Below, piece after piece: positions 51,735 to 60,342 of a stretch of 64,000 nt of DNA; position 1 is the first letter of the stretch, and every line of letters starts with the position of its first letter. Below the pieces are notes generated by a model. That model ran no database searches, was not told the DNA's origin, and saw only the letters and a list, made by a program, of their open reading frames with translations. This DNA comes from Clostridiaceae bacterium. GTDB lineage: Bacteria > Bacillota > Clostridia > Oscillospirales > Acutalibacteraceae. Location of the stretch: NCBI GenBank assembly GCA_016285645.1, contig JAEERC010000063.1, positions 1-64,000 of the forward strand. The letters run 5' to 3'. A program made the position numbers and the translations under genes.

Positions 51735-53477
51735 TTAATCCCTTTTCCCCTCAAACTCAATCATATTCCTGTTGAAACTCATCGTAACAAGATGCTGCTT
51801 CTGCAGACTTATGCGGTTTGTAAGGTTCGAAATAACATAGCTTCTCAGCGAGTCTATTTCCATATCCGGGTCGGCTAAATCAAGTTTCGCGCCCGTGTCG
51901 CGGGTAATCATTCTTATTTTTTCGCCCTCAATTATCACGGTGCACTCCGCCTGAACTCTCACACCGGGATTCTTTTCGCATATAAGCATGAACAGTTCCT
52001 CAAAAAAGAGCATCGCGCGGTTTACCGTTCTGCCGTCAAACCCGCGCTCCTGCAGGTTGCCTGCGAGTGTGTCACGCGTGCTCATAACCGAATCCGTCAC
52101 CGCGTCGAAGCAGTAGAGCAGAGCGTCCTTTTCCCGCTCTCTGTCGCCGAGAAGCAGGGGAGCGTCCGCGCCGTAACGAAATCGCAGAAGCAGTAACGAA
52201 GCAAGCCAGGCGATAAGCGAAGCGGCGGCAAAGCCCGCGAACATACCGTTTATGCCGAACATCAGCCCGAGCAAAACCGCGGCGGGAGCCGTTACAATCA
52301 CATCGCGAAGGGCGCTTATGCAAAGGCCGAGCCCTATCCTGTCAATAAGCAGGTAATACGAGGTTGAAAGGTACAGTAAACTCACAAACACCGAGCCGAG
52401 CGATACCGTTCTCAACCCCGTCACGGCAAGCCCGGCAAGTCCCGCCCCGGTTATTCCGAGCAGTGAGGGCACAAGCGGAGCGGTGATAAACATCAGCACC
52501 GTGATTATGATTCCCTCGAGAACCGCGCAGTTCCTTGCCCGCCGGCAGATCATCCGCACGCCGGGGAAGCAGTCCTCGCCGAGATATACGCTGACAATCG
52601 GCGTTATTGCCTCGCCTATGCCGTCAAAAACAAGCTGGAACTCGCGGCAGAAGGTGATAACCGAAACAAGAATGAGATATTCCGCGCCGAACCGCGTGCA
52701 CACAAACCAATTGAGGGCTGCGTTGCCCGCACCGAGCCACAGATAGGTGCTCGCGTCAATCGCGCTGTAGCGCACAACGCTTTTGAGTATATCGAACGAA
52801 AAATAAAAGTTGAGTTTAAGCGAGTTGTTCTTTTTGAGCAGGTGTATAAACAGAACCGCCAGCGACAGAAATGTGAAAAGGCAGGAGGCGAGAGCTATTC
52901 CGCTTATGCCCATTATTCTGCTGAGAATCAGCGACGCCGCTACATTTCCGAAGCCCTGAACACAGTTGGCGAGAACGGTAACGCCCGTGTCGCCGTCGTT
53001 ATACACCATCTCCGCCATCAGCATATCGAGCGGCAGAAAAAGAACGGTAAAGCGCATCCATTTAAGATAGCCGAGCGCCTGCCCGAGCGCTTCTTCGGAC
53101 GGGTGGCAGCTTTTTATAAACGCCCCGCCGAATAAACTCGCGAAAAGGAAGAGCGCAATGCCCGCGACAACCGACATCAGCAGCCCCGTTCCGAAAATTC
53201 TGTCGGCTTCCTTTTTGTTGAATTCACCCATATTCAGCGAATATCGAATGGGTACGCCGAGCGAGAACACGGAGCCGAAAAACGCGGACACCGAGTAAAT
53301 CGGAGTTACGAGATTGACGCCTTCGACTGCGTCCGAGCCGAGGAATATGCCCGCTATTACCGAGTCAGACATAAGAAGAACAGACACCACCATCATGGTA
53401 AGCGTCCCGCCCAGCAGCATAGTATCAAATTTTTTAACCATCAGCGGTCTGCGCTTCATTCCTGCTGCCTGTTTCAA
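51735..53477 (-). CDS. MATE-family exporter fused to a C-terminal GHKL/HATPase-like domain
   Basis: A 580-aa protein. I prefer TTG 53477 (GGGAGG 7 nt upstream) over the track ATG 53534, which lacks a ribosome binding site. Residues 1-440 hold twelve hydrophobic helices with MATE features (DSVIAGIFLGSDAVEGVNLVTPIYS, SLGVPIRYSLNMGEFNKKEAD). The last 130 residues are cytoplasmic and resemble an anti-sigma-type HATPase: NRAMLFFEELFMLICEKNP (N-box-like Glu-Glu), IRMITRDTGAKLDL, and NLTNRISLQKQHLVTMSFNRNMI. Normal MATE proteins are about 450 aa. The ATPase-like part may regulate transport. Substrate unknown. Confidence 0.82.
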   Translation of the reverse strand: MKQAAGMKRRPLMVKKFDTMLLGGTLTMMVVSVLLMSDSVIAGIFLGSDAVEGVNLVTPIYSVSAFFGSVFSLGVPIRYSLNMGEFNKKEADRIFGTGLLMSVVAGIALFLFASLFGGAFIKSCHPSEEALGQALGYLKWMRFTVLFLPLDMLMAEMVYNDGDTGVTVLANCVQGFGNVAASLILSRIMGISGIALASCLFTFLSLAVLFIHLLKKNNSLKLNFYFSFDILKSVVRYSAIDASTYLWLGAGNAALNWFVCTRFGAEYLILVSVITFCREFQLVFDGIGEAITPIVSVYLGEDCFPGVRMICRRARNCAVLEGIIITVLMFITAPLVPSLLGITGAGLAGLAVTGLRTVSLGSVFVSLLYLSTSYYLLIDRIGLGLCISALRDVIVTAPAAVLLGLMFGINGMFAGFAAASLIAWLASLLLLRFRYGADAPLLLGDREREKDALLYCFDAVTDSVMSTRDTLAGNLQERGFDGRTVNRAMLFFEELFMLICEKNPGVRVQAECTVIIEGEKIRMITRDTGAKLDLADPDMEIDSLRSYVISNLTNRISLQKQHLVTMSFNRNMIEFEGKRD

Positions 53478-53605
53478 AACCTTTCCTCCCGCGTCAAACG
53501 GATGTTTTCGTTCGCAATATCTTTTTATTGCCACAACTGTATATTATATCACTTTCGGGTATGTGTTTTCAATCGGGAATTTAAGTTATAATGTGATTTG
53601 CTATG

Positions 53606-53634
53606 TTGAAATAATTTTCAATATGGGATATAAT
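53606..53634 (+). promoter_or_regulatory. Promoter of the GIY-YIG gene
   Basis: TTGAAA, 17-bp spacer, TATAAT, about 50 bp upstream of the ATG. Confidence 0.8.
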
Positions 53635-53686
53635 AAAAAACGTTATTATAAGAAAGAGGCAGACAACAAGAAAGGGGTGCAGCGAT

Positions 53687-54394
53687 ATGGGAAAGGGTAT
53701 CATATATGTAATGACTACCGCCGTTCCCGGTCTTATCAAAATAGGCAGAACAGGGACGGAAAACTTTGAGCAGAGAATGTATAATCTTGAGCAGAACGGC
53801 TACAGAAATGTCACCGGGCTTAAGAGAGAGTTTGCTATTGAAGTTGAGGAGTATAAAGACAAAGAAGGTCTGCTGGATACGATTTTTGAAAAGAGCCGTG
53901 TCAGCGATACCGAACTGTTTGCCGTTGACAAGAACATCGTCATTCAGTTGCTTTCATCGTTTGAAGGCAAAATGATTTATCCGAAGGATGAAAGAAAAGA
54001 CGCTGTATTTGAGGAAGCCGCCGAAAACAGAACAGCGGCGCTTATTCCCAACGGCAAATATACATTTGAGAGAAAGAAAAAATCAGACGGTAACAAGGTA
54101 GTTAAAGCGACTGCTGTTGTAGAAAATGGTTACTGGACTCTTATCAAAAACAGTGTTTTAGGTATAACCGAAGATAAAGGTGTATCAGTTAAAGCAAAAA
54201 TAGCAAGAACTTTGGCACCGATGGATGATAATGGGAAATTGCAGGAAGATTTTGAGTTGGGTGTTTGTTCACCGTCGCACGCCGGAACAGTTGTTATGAA
54301 TCAGTCAAACAATGGATGGGATGACTGGAAGAATAAAGACGGGCAGTCAATTGATGTTTACAGAAAAAATGCGAAAAGCGACGCGGACGAGTAA
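53687..54394 (+). CDS. GIY-YIG nuclease-like protein with DUF4357 domain
   Basis: A 235-aa protein. Residues 1-95 form a GIY-YIG fold of the T5orf172/MUG113 kind: GKGIIYVMTTAVPGLIKIGRTG, FEQRMYNLEQ and DTELFAVDKNIVIQLL with a candidate catalytic Glu. Residues about 120-230 end in a DUF4357 domain: CSPSHAGTVVMNQSNNGWDDWKNKDGQSIDVYR. The combination is widespread in bacteria, often near mobile or defence genes, and its role is not established. Its codon use is more AT-rich than the genes to its left. A GATACGGGC terminator follows. Confidence 0.85.
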   Translation: MGKGIIYVMTTAVPGLIKIGRTGTENFEQRMYNLEQNGYRNVTGLKREFAIEVEEYKDKEGLLDTIFEKSRVSDTELFAVDKNIVIQLLSSFEGKMIYPKDERKDAVFEEAAENRTAALIPNGKYTFERKKKSDGNKVVKATAVVENGYWTLIKNSVLGITEDKGVSVKAKIARTLAPMDDNGKLQEDFELGVCSPSHAGTVVMNQSNNGWDDWKNKDGQSIDVYRKNAKSDADE

Positions 54395-54440
54395 CAGTCA
54401 ACGAGAAACGATTAAAAAAGTAATAGTGATTAATAATTCA

Positions 54441-54468
54441 GCCCGTATCGTCTGATACGGGCGTTTTG
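54441..54468 (+). terminator. GCCCGTATC-type terminator, copy 1
   Basis: GCCCGTATC, loop GTCT, GATACGGGC, then GTTTTG. It is the first of three near-identical terminators in this region. Confidence 0.88.
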
Positions 54469-54669
54469 TATAGTTGGCGGAATATAAACTCTCATAATAG
54501 TAATTATGGTCGCTTGTTTCGTAAACCACAATTAACATTTCAGTCGGAATTGGCGCATACTGTTTACGGAGGGGTGGTTTGTGACAGAAATCTTCAAAAG
54601 GGTTCAGATTGTTTAATGATATTAAACCGGTTTCAATTGAATGAAAGCATAAAAACAATCATAAAAATG

Positions 54670-54699
54670 TTGTAATCGGGTATATAAGTATGTTACAAT
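54670..54699 (+). promoter_or_regulatory. Promoter of the DUF6273 protein
   Basis: TTGTAA, 18-bp spacer, TACAAT, 31 bp before the start codon. Spacing and boxes are acceptable but not consensus. Confidence 0.55.
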
Positions 54700-54730
54700 A
54701 TTTTTCAATGAAACGGACGGGAGAATTATT

Positions 54731-56575
54731 ATGAGATTCTTTAAAAAGAGTTTATCAATCCTGCTTGCTCTGCTGATGCTTACGGGCGCGTTCGCCGCCG
54801 GCGGATATGCTGCTCCGGCAGATGAGGGCGGCTCTTATTCCGCAGGGGCTGTCATTGAATACGGCACCTATCCTCAGAGCAGAGTTGAACAGACGGCTGC
54901 TCTCAGTTCTGCCGCGGAAAACGCGGTCTGGGAGAGCTACGGCTATTACAGCGGCACGGGAGTTTATTATGACGGCAATATGAGCGCCGGCGATTTTGCG
55001 GAATACGCCGATTTCGTTCTTGACGGCGTCAAATACCGCGCCGTGCGTTTCTCCGCCTACCGTCCGTATATGACCGGCTTTGGTAAATTTGAAGTGAATT
55101 CCTATGTTGATGACAACGGCTATGAGCTCAACACAGTTTATTTCTTCAGATTCGATCCCATTCAATGGAAGGTGCTTGACCCCGACGCCGGCCTTGTAGT
55201 CAGCGCGAAACATATTGACAGCCAGGCATTCAACAATTATCTTACGAAATCCGGGTCTGATTTTTACGGCGACAGCGGCTTTGAGAATCTTGCCAACGAT
55301 TATGATACAAGCAGTATAAAAACCTGGCTCAATGCGGATTTTTATAACACCGCGTTTACGAAGGATCAGAAGGAAAATATTGCCCCGGACGGGTCTCTCG
55401 GCAGCGTTTTTCTGTTGTCCAAAGATGAAAACACCAATTACGCTTCTGTATTTTCGGCGCCATCCGGCACGGCATACGCCGAGTGTCAGGGTCTTCATAA
55501 TTACCCAAGCCACGGCGGCGTCTTCCGCTGGACAAGAACTCCCACCGCTGTTTCCGAATTTCCGTATTCCGTTTCCGATGCCGGCGGATTTATCACTGCC
55601 GATTCGGCAAACTATACCTGCATCGGAGTCTGCCCGGCAATGAAACTCAGCACAATCAAAAACGACACAGATGTCTCCTGCGGTACCAATGCCCATATTA
55701 CCGGCGCTTTTACATATTATGACGCGGACAGCCATAAAGCCGTATGCCAAAACTGCGGTGATGTTGTAATTGCTCCTCATACCTGGAACGCACCCGAATG
55801 GAACTGGACCGATCCGGAGAAACCGACATATTCAACATCCTGCCCGGTTTGCGGGGCGGAAAAGAGCGGCAAGGCGGACAATGCCTGGTTCGATCCGCAC
55901 GCCGTTACGCTTGAAAGCGACGCCTATATCGATTATTATGCCGTTGTTACGCTCGGCTCTGAAACCTATGAAGGGTCTTATCACCGTGTGTTTGAGGGCT
56001 CTGTGATTACGGCAAGGAAAATGGCGTTTAATTCATATATAAACGGCAAAAAGCAGGAAGCCGCCGCCCTTGCGCTTGAAACGGACGGTCTGCTCTGCGC
56101 GCAGGCGATTGCGGATGCTCAGGCTCAGCTTGACGCGCTCGAATATAACGAAAATAAATCATATGGGGAAAACATTGCGGCGGCGGACGGAATAATCGCC
56201 GCTCTCGCAAACAGGCTCGCGGAAATACGCGCCGTCAGTCCTGATTTCAGCGATTTCAAAATAAAAGACTATGATTCCACTCTTTCGGTTGATTACAAGT
56301 CAACAGTCATTTTCCACACAACTATGGAAGCGCCCGACGGCTATGAAATTGTGTGGAGCAATGACGCGAAGGGCTCCGAATGCGAGCTGAGCAGTGTAAC
56401 AGAAAAAGAATACAAGATATCTGCAAAGATGGTAAACAAGACCACCGGCGAAACCGAGGCAGTTACCGAAGAAGTAACCGTAAGCGTCAACACCGGCTTC
56501 TTTGCCAGGATAATCGCTTTCTTCAGAGGCCTGTTCAAGTCACTTCCCACATACGAAGATTTTAAAAAGAAATAA
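54731..56575 (+). CDS. Secreted DUF6273 protein with C-terminal GFFARIIAFF motif
   Basis: A 614-aa exported protein. The signal peptide MRFFKKSLSILLALLMLTGAFAAGG ends near YAAPAD. Residues 40-310 match the DUF6273 type: VIEYGTYPQSRV, FFRFDPIQWKVLDPDAGLVVS, SSIKTWLNADFYNTAFT, VFLLSKDE, ending GVCPAMKLS. CxxC pairs (CQNCGDVV, CPVCGAE) follow at about 345-378, then a Glu/Ala helical stretch and an Ig-like domain. The last residues are VNTGFFARIIAFFRGLFKSLP-TYEDFKKK. DUF6273 lacks a known function. Its repeat unit also occurs twice in the gene at 60343. GGGAG lies upstream of the ATG. Confidence 0.82.
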   Translation: MRFFKKSLSILLALLMLTGAFAAGGYAAPADEGGSYSAGAVIEYGTYPQSRVEQTAALSSAAENAVWESYGYYSGTGVYYDGNMSAGDFAEYADFVLDGVKYRAVRFSAYRPYMTGFGKFEVNSYVDDNGYELNTVYFFRFDPIQWKVLDPDAGLVVSAKHIDSQAFNNYLTKSGSDFYGDSGFENLANDYDTSSIKTWLNADFYNTAFTKDQKENIAPDGSLGSVFLLSKDENTNYASVFSAPSGTAYAECQGLHNYPSHGGVFRWTRTPTAVSEFPYSVSDAGGFITADSANYTCIGVCPAMKLSTIKNDTDVSCGTNAHITGAFTYYDADSHKAVCQNCGDVVIAPHTWNAPEWNWTDPEKPTYSTSCPVCGAEKSGKADNAWFDPHAVTLESDAYIDYYAVVTLGSETYEGSYHRVFEGSVITARKMAFNSYINGKKQEAAALALETDGLLCAQAIADAQAQLDALEYNENKSYGENIAAADGIIAALANRLAEIRAVSPDFSDFKIKDYDSTLSVDYKSTVIFHTTMEAPDGYEIVWSNDAKGSECELSSVTEKEYKISAKMVNKTTGETEAVTEEVTVSVNTGFFARIIAFFRGLFKSLPTYEDFKKK

Positions 56576-56588
56576 ACAAAATACTCAA

Positions 56589-56622
56589 AAGCCCGTATCG
56601 TATGATACGGGCTGTTTTTTTG
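56589..56622 (+). terminator. GCCCGTATC-type terminator, copy 2
   Basis: AAGCCCGTATC, loop GTAT, GATACGGGCT, then GTTTTTTT. The stem is identical to copy 1. Confidence 0.95.
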
Positions 56623-56770
56623 AGATGTAAAGATGCCTGATCTGCGGGAAGCGGGCGTGAAACGGTGTTTTCTGAAGCAAGCGTGCGAAAAAGTACCAAA
56701 AAACGGACAGGGGCGGGCGTATAATCCTTTCAAGGTAATAAGAAAAACAAAATTATAAAAATATATTTTA

Positions 56771-56800
56771 TTTACAAATTAATGAGAAATATAGTATAAT
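56771..56800 (+). promoter_or_regulatory. Promoter of the BspA-like protein
   Basis: TTTACA, 18-bp spacer, TATAAT, 57 bp before the ATG. Confidence 0.7.
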
Positions 56801-56857
56801 AAAATATCTATAAAAGTTGTCAAAGCGTTTAACAAAATTGTTCGGAGGAATTGTCAG

Positions 56858-59800
56858 ATGAAAACCGATAAAAGAGTAATATCATTAGTGCTTTGCTTTA
56901 TTATGCTGATTGGCACAGTTGCCATAGGCGGAGACGGGTTTGCTGAATTACTTGATTTGTTAAGCGTAAAAGCGAGTGCAAAGATATATGATATTTACAC
57001 TTACACTGTTAAAGATGGCGAGGTTACCATTACCAGGTGTGATGATAGCGCAAATGGCGTTATAGAGTTACCGAGTGATATAGAAGGACATCCTATTACA
57101 AAGATTGGCGATAGCGCTTTTAGTGGGTGCTCGCTGATTACAAGCATTATTATTCCTAATTCTGTTATGGAACTTGGAGAAATGGTGTTTTATTGCTGCA
57201 CCTCTCTTTCTCAAATATCTCTATCAAATAACATTTACAAAATAAACCACGGAGATTTTTGGGGATGCTCAGGATTTACATCTTATTCCATACCAAATAG
57301 CATTACGATTATTGACGACGATGCTTTCAGAGAGTGCACAGGATTGACAAATATAGAAATACCAAATTCAGTAACGACTATAGGAGAATATGCATTTTGC
57401 GGATGTACTTCATTATCGAGTGTTAGTATCCCCAACAGTATTTCAAGTATAAGTTATGGTGCTTTTGCAGGTTGTGAACAGATTGCAAGCATAACCATAC
57501 CGGATAATATTGAAAGCATATGTGATTATGCATTTTCAAATTGTACAGGTTTATTGAATATCACTATTCCAAATAATGTTACAAGTATAGGTGATTACGC
57601 ATTTGAGGGGTGTACAGAACTTGAGAGTGTATTTTTAGGAAATAAAACAAGCAGCATAGGTGATAACGCATTTTATGGCTGTACGAATTTAACTAGTTTA
57701 AACATTCCTGATAGTGTAACAACGATAGGCAAATATTGCTTTGCGTTTTGTATGTCCGTTGAAAGCGTATTGATTGGGAGCGGCGTTACTAGTATAGGTG
57801 ACTATGCATTTGAAGATTTAAGAGCTCTTACAAATCTGTCTGTAGACAGTAACAACACTGTTTTTCATTCATCCAATAATTGTGTTGTTGAAACAGCAAC
57901 AAAGACACTTGTTATTGGTAGTAATAATAGTGTTATTCCTTCTGACGGTTCTGTAACCAGTATAAGTGCCCGTGCGTTTTTGGGACGCAATAAGCTCACA
58001 AATATATCAATTCCTCGTTTTGTTTCAAGCATAGGGGACAAAGCCTTTTATGGATGTCTCTCTCTTTCAAATATTACAGTTGATAAAAATAACAGTGTTT
58101 TTCATTCTTTTGGAAATTGTATAATAGAAACAGACAGTAAAACTCTAATTTTGGGTTGTAAAAACAGCATTATCCCTTCTGATGGTTCTGTAAAGACAAT
58201 AGGAGACTATTCTTTTTATGTTTGTACTAATCTCAAAAGCATTATTATTCCGAACAGTGTGACCAGAATTGGCAAATATGCTTTTGGAGGCTGCAGTACT
58301 CTTGAAAGTATAAACTTACCAAACTCAGTGACAAAAATAGGTGAAAGGGCATTCGATGGTTGCAGAAAACTTGCTGATGTATACTACACTGGGGCAAGAC
58401 GCGAATGGGAACAAATATCCACAGACCCCTATAATACACCTCTTTTTAATGCAGCTTTACATTTTGTTTCTTCTGTTGATCTGGAAATTGAATCATCAGA
58501 TATTTTCTTTGGAGAAACCGAAACTATTACTGTTGTTCTCCCTGATAATGCCACAGGCACAGTTGAGTTTTACATTGATGCATCAGAAACAGGAGTTACT
58601 GTTTCCGTTATTAATGGGATTGCATTATTTGAAGTAGATAATCTTGCAGTTGACAGCTATACTGTAATTGCGGTTTACTCCGGTGACAGTTGTTATGAGT
58701 CTAAAACGGTTTATACTGAATTCGATGTTAAAACACATTCCGATACCGCAAAGCCGACTTGTGGGTTATCATCTACAAACGATGTTTCCGACACACAAAC
58801 TGCATATCTTTCAATGAGCGATATGGTGGGTTTGGCCGGTTACTACTGGGGAACATCGGCATCGTATCTGGATAACACATTTACTGAAATAAGCGGCACA
58901 AACCAGGTTGTTGAAAAACCCATTTCATCAACAGGAACATATTATTTAACCGTAAAAGACACATTAGACAATATTTCCACAACTGCTTCAATATCTTTTT
59001 ATAAAACAACATTTAACGCAAACGGAGGAACCGTTTCGCAAACAGAAGTCCTCACGAAGGATGGCTATGCTTTCATCCTGCCTGTAGCAAGCAGAACGGG
59101 ATTTACATTTGATAAATGGACCGTAAATGCTGACGGAAGCGGAAAATCCTATAACGCGGGCGATTGCTATGTTGTCAGGTCCGACATTACTGTTTATGCG
59201 AAATGGAATGAATGTCTGCACGATAACAGTGAAAACAAACCCACTTGCACAGAATCTGCAATTTGTTCAATATGTAGTGCCGTGATTCCTGCCACAGGAC
59301 ACAGTTTTACAAACTATATTTCCGGCAACAATGCCACCTGCCTTAAAGACGGCACAAAGACGGCAAAGTGTGATAATTGTGATGAAACAGATACCGTTAC
59401 CGATGAAGGTTCTGCACTCGGTCACGATATCATCCATCACGAAGGCAAAGCGTCAACCTGTAAAGAACACGGTTATGCGGAGTATGACACCTGTTCTCGC
59501 TGTGATTACACTACTTACAGTGAACTGCCGCTTGGGGAACATACTATAAAAATAACCAGAATAAATGAGACCGAAGCAACCTGCACTTCAGGCGGGCACT
59601 ACGATAATTTAGTCGAATGCGGTGTTTGCGGAACTTTTTTGGGCTTTTCTTCTGTGGAGATAGCACCTTTGGATCATAAAGATACCGACAACGACGGTGC
59701 GTGCGATGTGTGCGGAACTATCACAGATGAAGCAAAACACAATAAATACCTTATCGGCAAGGCAAAACTCAAGATTCCTGCAGCAACCGATGTTGAGTAC

Positions 59801-60118
59801 GGCTCAAGCGTAACGGTAATCGCGAAAGCAACCGGAGTTCCGAACGGATACTATGTTGCACTCTATGACGGCGGCACACTGCTTGCGAAAGGTGACAATA
59901 CAGAAGTCAGTTACACATTCCCCAAAGAGTTTACCGCCACTAAAAAGCTTACTGTTAAAATAATTGATTCCAACAAGAATGTTCAGAAAGACAGCAACGG
60001 CAACGACCTGAGCGGTTCGTTTGAACTCAAAGTCAATTCAGGATTCTTTGCGAAATTGATAGCATTCTTCAAGCGATTGTTCAAAGCACTCCCGGCTGTA
60101 ACAGTAGAACCTAAATAA
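56858..60118 (+). CDS. Secreted BspA-type leucine-rich-repeat surface protein
   Basis: A 1086-aa exported protein; GGAGG precedes the ATG. The N-terminus MKTDKRVISLVLCFIMLIG is followed by IGGDGFAELLDLLSVKA, an extension shared with the gene at 60343. Residues about 65-520 contain roughly 17 BspA-type LRR_5 units (pattern IPNSVTTIGEYAFCGCTSL). Two Ig-like segments follow (about 540-690), then one InlB repeat (FNANGG...VYAKW, about 715-785), three CxxC-rich modules (CSICSAVIPATGH, CDNCDETD, CSRCDYTTYSELPLGEH, about 790-955), an Ig-like domain, and the C-terminus VNSGFFAKLIAFFKRLFKALP. BspA repeats mediate binding to host matrix or to other bacteria. AT-rich codons set it apart from the left-hand genes. 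Confidence 0.88.
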   Translation: MKTDKRVISLVLCFIMLIGTVAIGGDGFAELLDLLSVKASAKIYDIYTYTVKDGEVTITRCDDSANGVIELPSDIEGHPITKIGDSAFSGCSLITSIIIPNSVMELGEMVFYCCTSLSQISLSNNIYKINHGDFWGCSGFTSYSIPNSITIIDDDAFRECTGLTNIEIPNSVTTIGEYAFCGCTSLSSVSIPNSISSISYGAFAGCEQIASITIPDNIESICDYAFSNCTGLLNITIPNNVTSIGDYAFEGCTELESVFLGNKTSSIGDNAFYGCTNLTSLNIPDSVTTIGKYCFAFCMSVESVLIGSGVTSIGDYAFEDLRALTNLSVDSNNTVFHSSNNCVVETATKTLVIGSNNSVIPSDGSVTSISARAFLGRNKLTNISIPRFVSSIGDKAFYGCLSLSNITVDKNNSVFHSFGNCIIETDSKTLILGCKNSIIPSDGSVKTIGDYSFYVCTNLKSIIIPNSVTRIGKYAFGGCSTLESINLPNSVTKIGERAFDGCRKLADVYYTGARREWEQISTDPYNTPLFNAALHFVSSVDLEIESSDIFFGETETITVVLPDNATGTVEFYIDASETGVTVSVINGIALFEVDNLAVDSYTVIAVYSGDSCYESKTVYTEFDVKTHSDTAKPTCGLSSTNDVSDTQTAYLSMSDMVGLAGYYWGTSASYLDNTFTEISGTNQVVEKPISSTGTYYLTVKDTLDNISTTASISFYKTTFNANGGTVSQTEVLTKDGYAFILPVASRTGFTFDKWTVNADGSGKSYNAGDCYVVRSDITVYAKWNECLHDNSENKPTCTESAICSICSAVIPATGHSFTNYISGNNATCLKDGTKTAKCDNCDETDTVTDEGSALGHDIIHHEGKASTCKEHGYAEYDTCSRCDYTTYSELPLGEHTIKITRINETEATCTSGGHYDNLVECGVCGTFLGFSSVEIAPLDHKDTDNDGACDVCGTITDEAKHNKYLIGKAKLKIPAATDVEYGSSVTVIAKATGVPNGYYVALYDGGTLLAKGDNTEVSYTFPKEFTATKKLTVKIIDSNKNVQKDSNGNDLSGSFELKVNSGFFAKLIAFFKRLFKALPAVTVEPK
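57080..58380 (+). repeat. BspA-type LRR array
   Basis: About 17 units of 23 codons (69 bp) with the core IPxSVTxIGxYAFxGCTxL. Two longer insertions around 57840-57960 and 58070-58200 share NNTVFHSSNNC / NNSVFHSFGNC and SNNSVIPSDGSV / CKNSIIPSDGSV, marking an internal duplication of a larger block. Confidence 0.8.
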
Positions 60119-60126
60119 TTACAAAT

Positions 60127-60160
60127 GCCCGTATCATCACGATACGGGCTTTCTTTTTCT
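60127..60160 (+). terminator. GCCCGTATC-type terminator, copy 3
   Basis: GCCCGTATC, loop ATCAC, GATACGGGC, then TTTCTTTTTC. The stem is identical to copies 1 and 2, and the loop differs. Confidence 0.95.
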
Positions 60161-60265
60161 TACGATAGTCTTAGAATTCTGTGCCGTCCGCATAATTATC
60201 GAGTCAACTCATCGCCTGACCTTATCGAACTGGCACAAACAATAAAAAATATATTTTCTTTATTA

Positions 60266-60294
60266 TTGTTTATAACAGTTATTTATGGTATAAT
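60266..60294 (+). promoter_or_regulatory. Promoter of the 60343 gene
   Basis: TTGTTT, 17-bp spacer, TATAAT, about 48 bp before the ATG. The region from copy 3 of the terminator to here holds no gene; the track ORF 60125..60328 overlaps both the terminator and this promoter. Confidence 0.7.
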
Positions 60295-60342
60295 AATACT
60301 ATTAAGCAACACTCATCAAACAAATTGACGGGGGTATGGTTT

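Larger units (their letters stand above)
54395..54730. other. Intergenic: terminator, no gene, then promoter
   Basis: Besides the terminator at 54441 and the promoter at 54670 I see no gene in these 336 bp. Two overlapping track ORFs (54398..54658 minus, 54466..54675 plus) have no ribosome binding site and no recognisable product. The AT-rich text may be a degraded gene. Confidence 0.5.

Noticed and set aside
54755-55780. 341-aa minus-strand ORF
   Set aside because: It is the antisense shadow of the DUF6273 protein.
24208-56800. Shared TTTACAAATTAAT at the promoters of 24281 and 56858 as a common regulon signal
   Set aside because: It overlaps the -35 box in AT-rich DNA, and two occurrences could easily arise by chance.
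60125-60328. 67-aa ORF with a hydrophobic end
   Set aside because: It overlaps terminator copy 3 and the promoter of the next gene.
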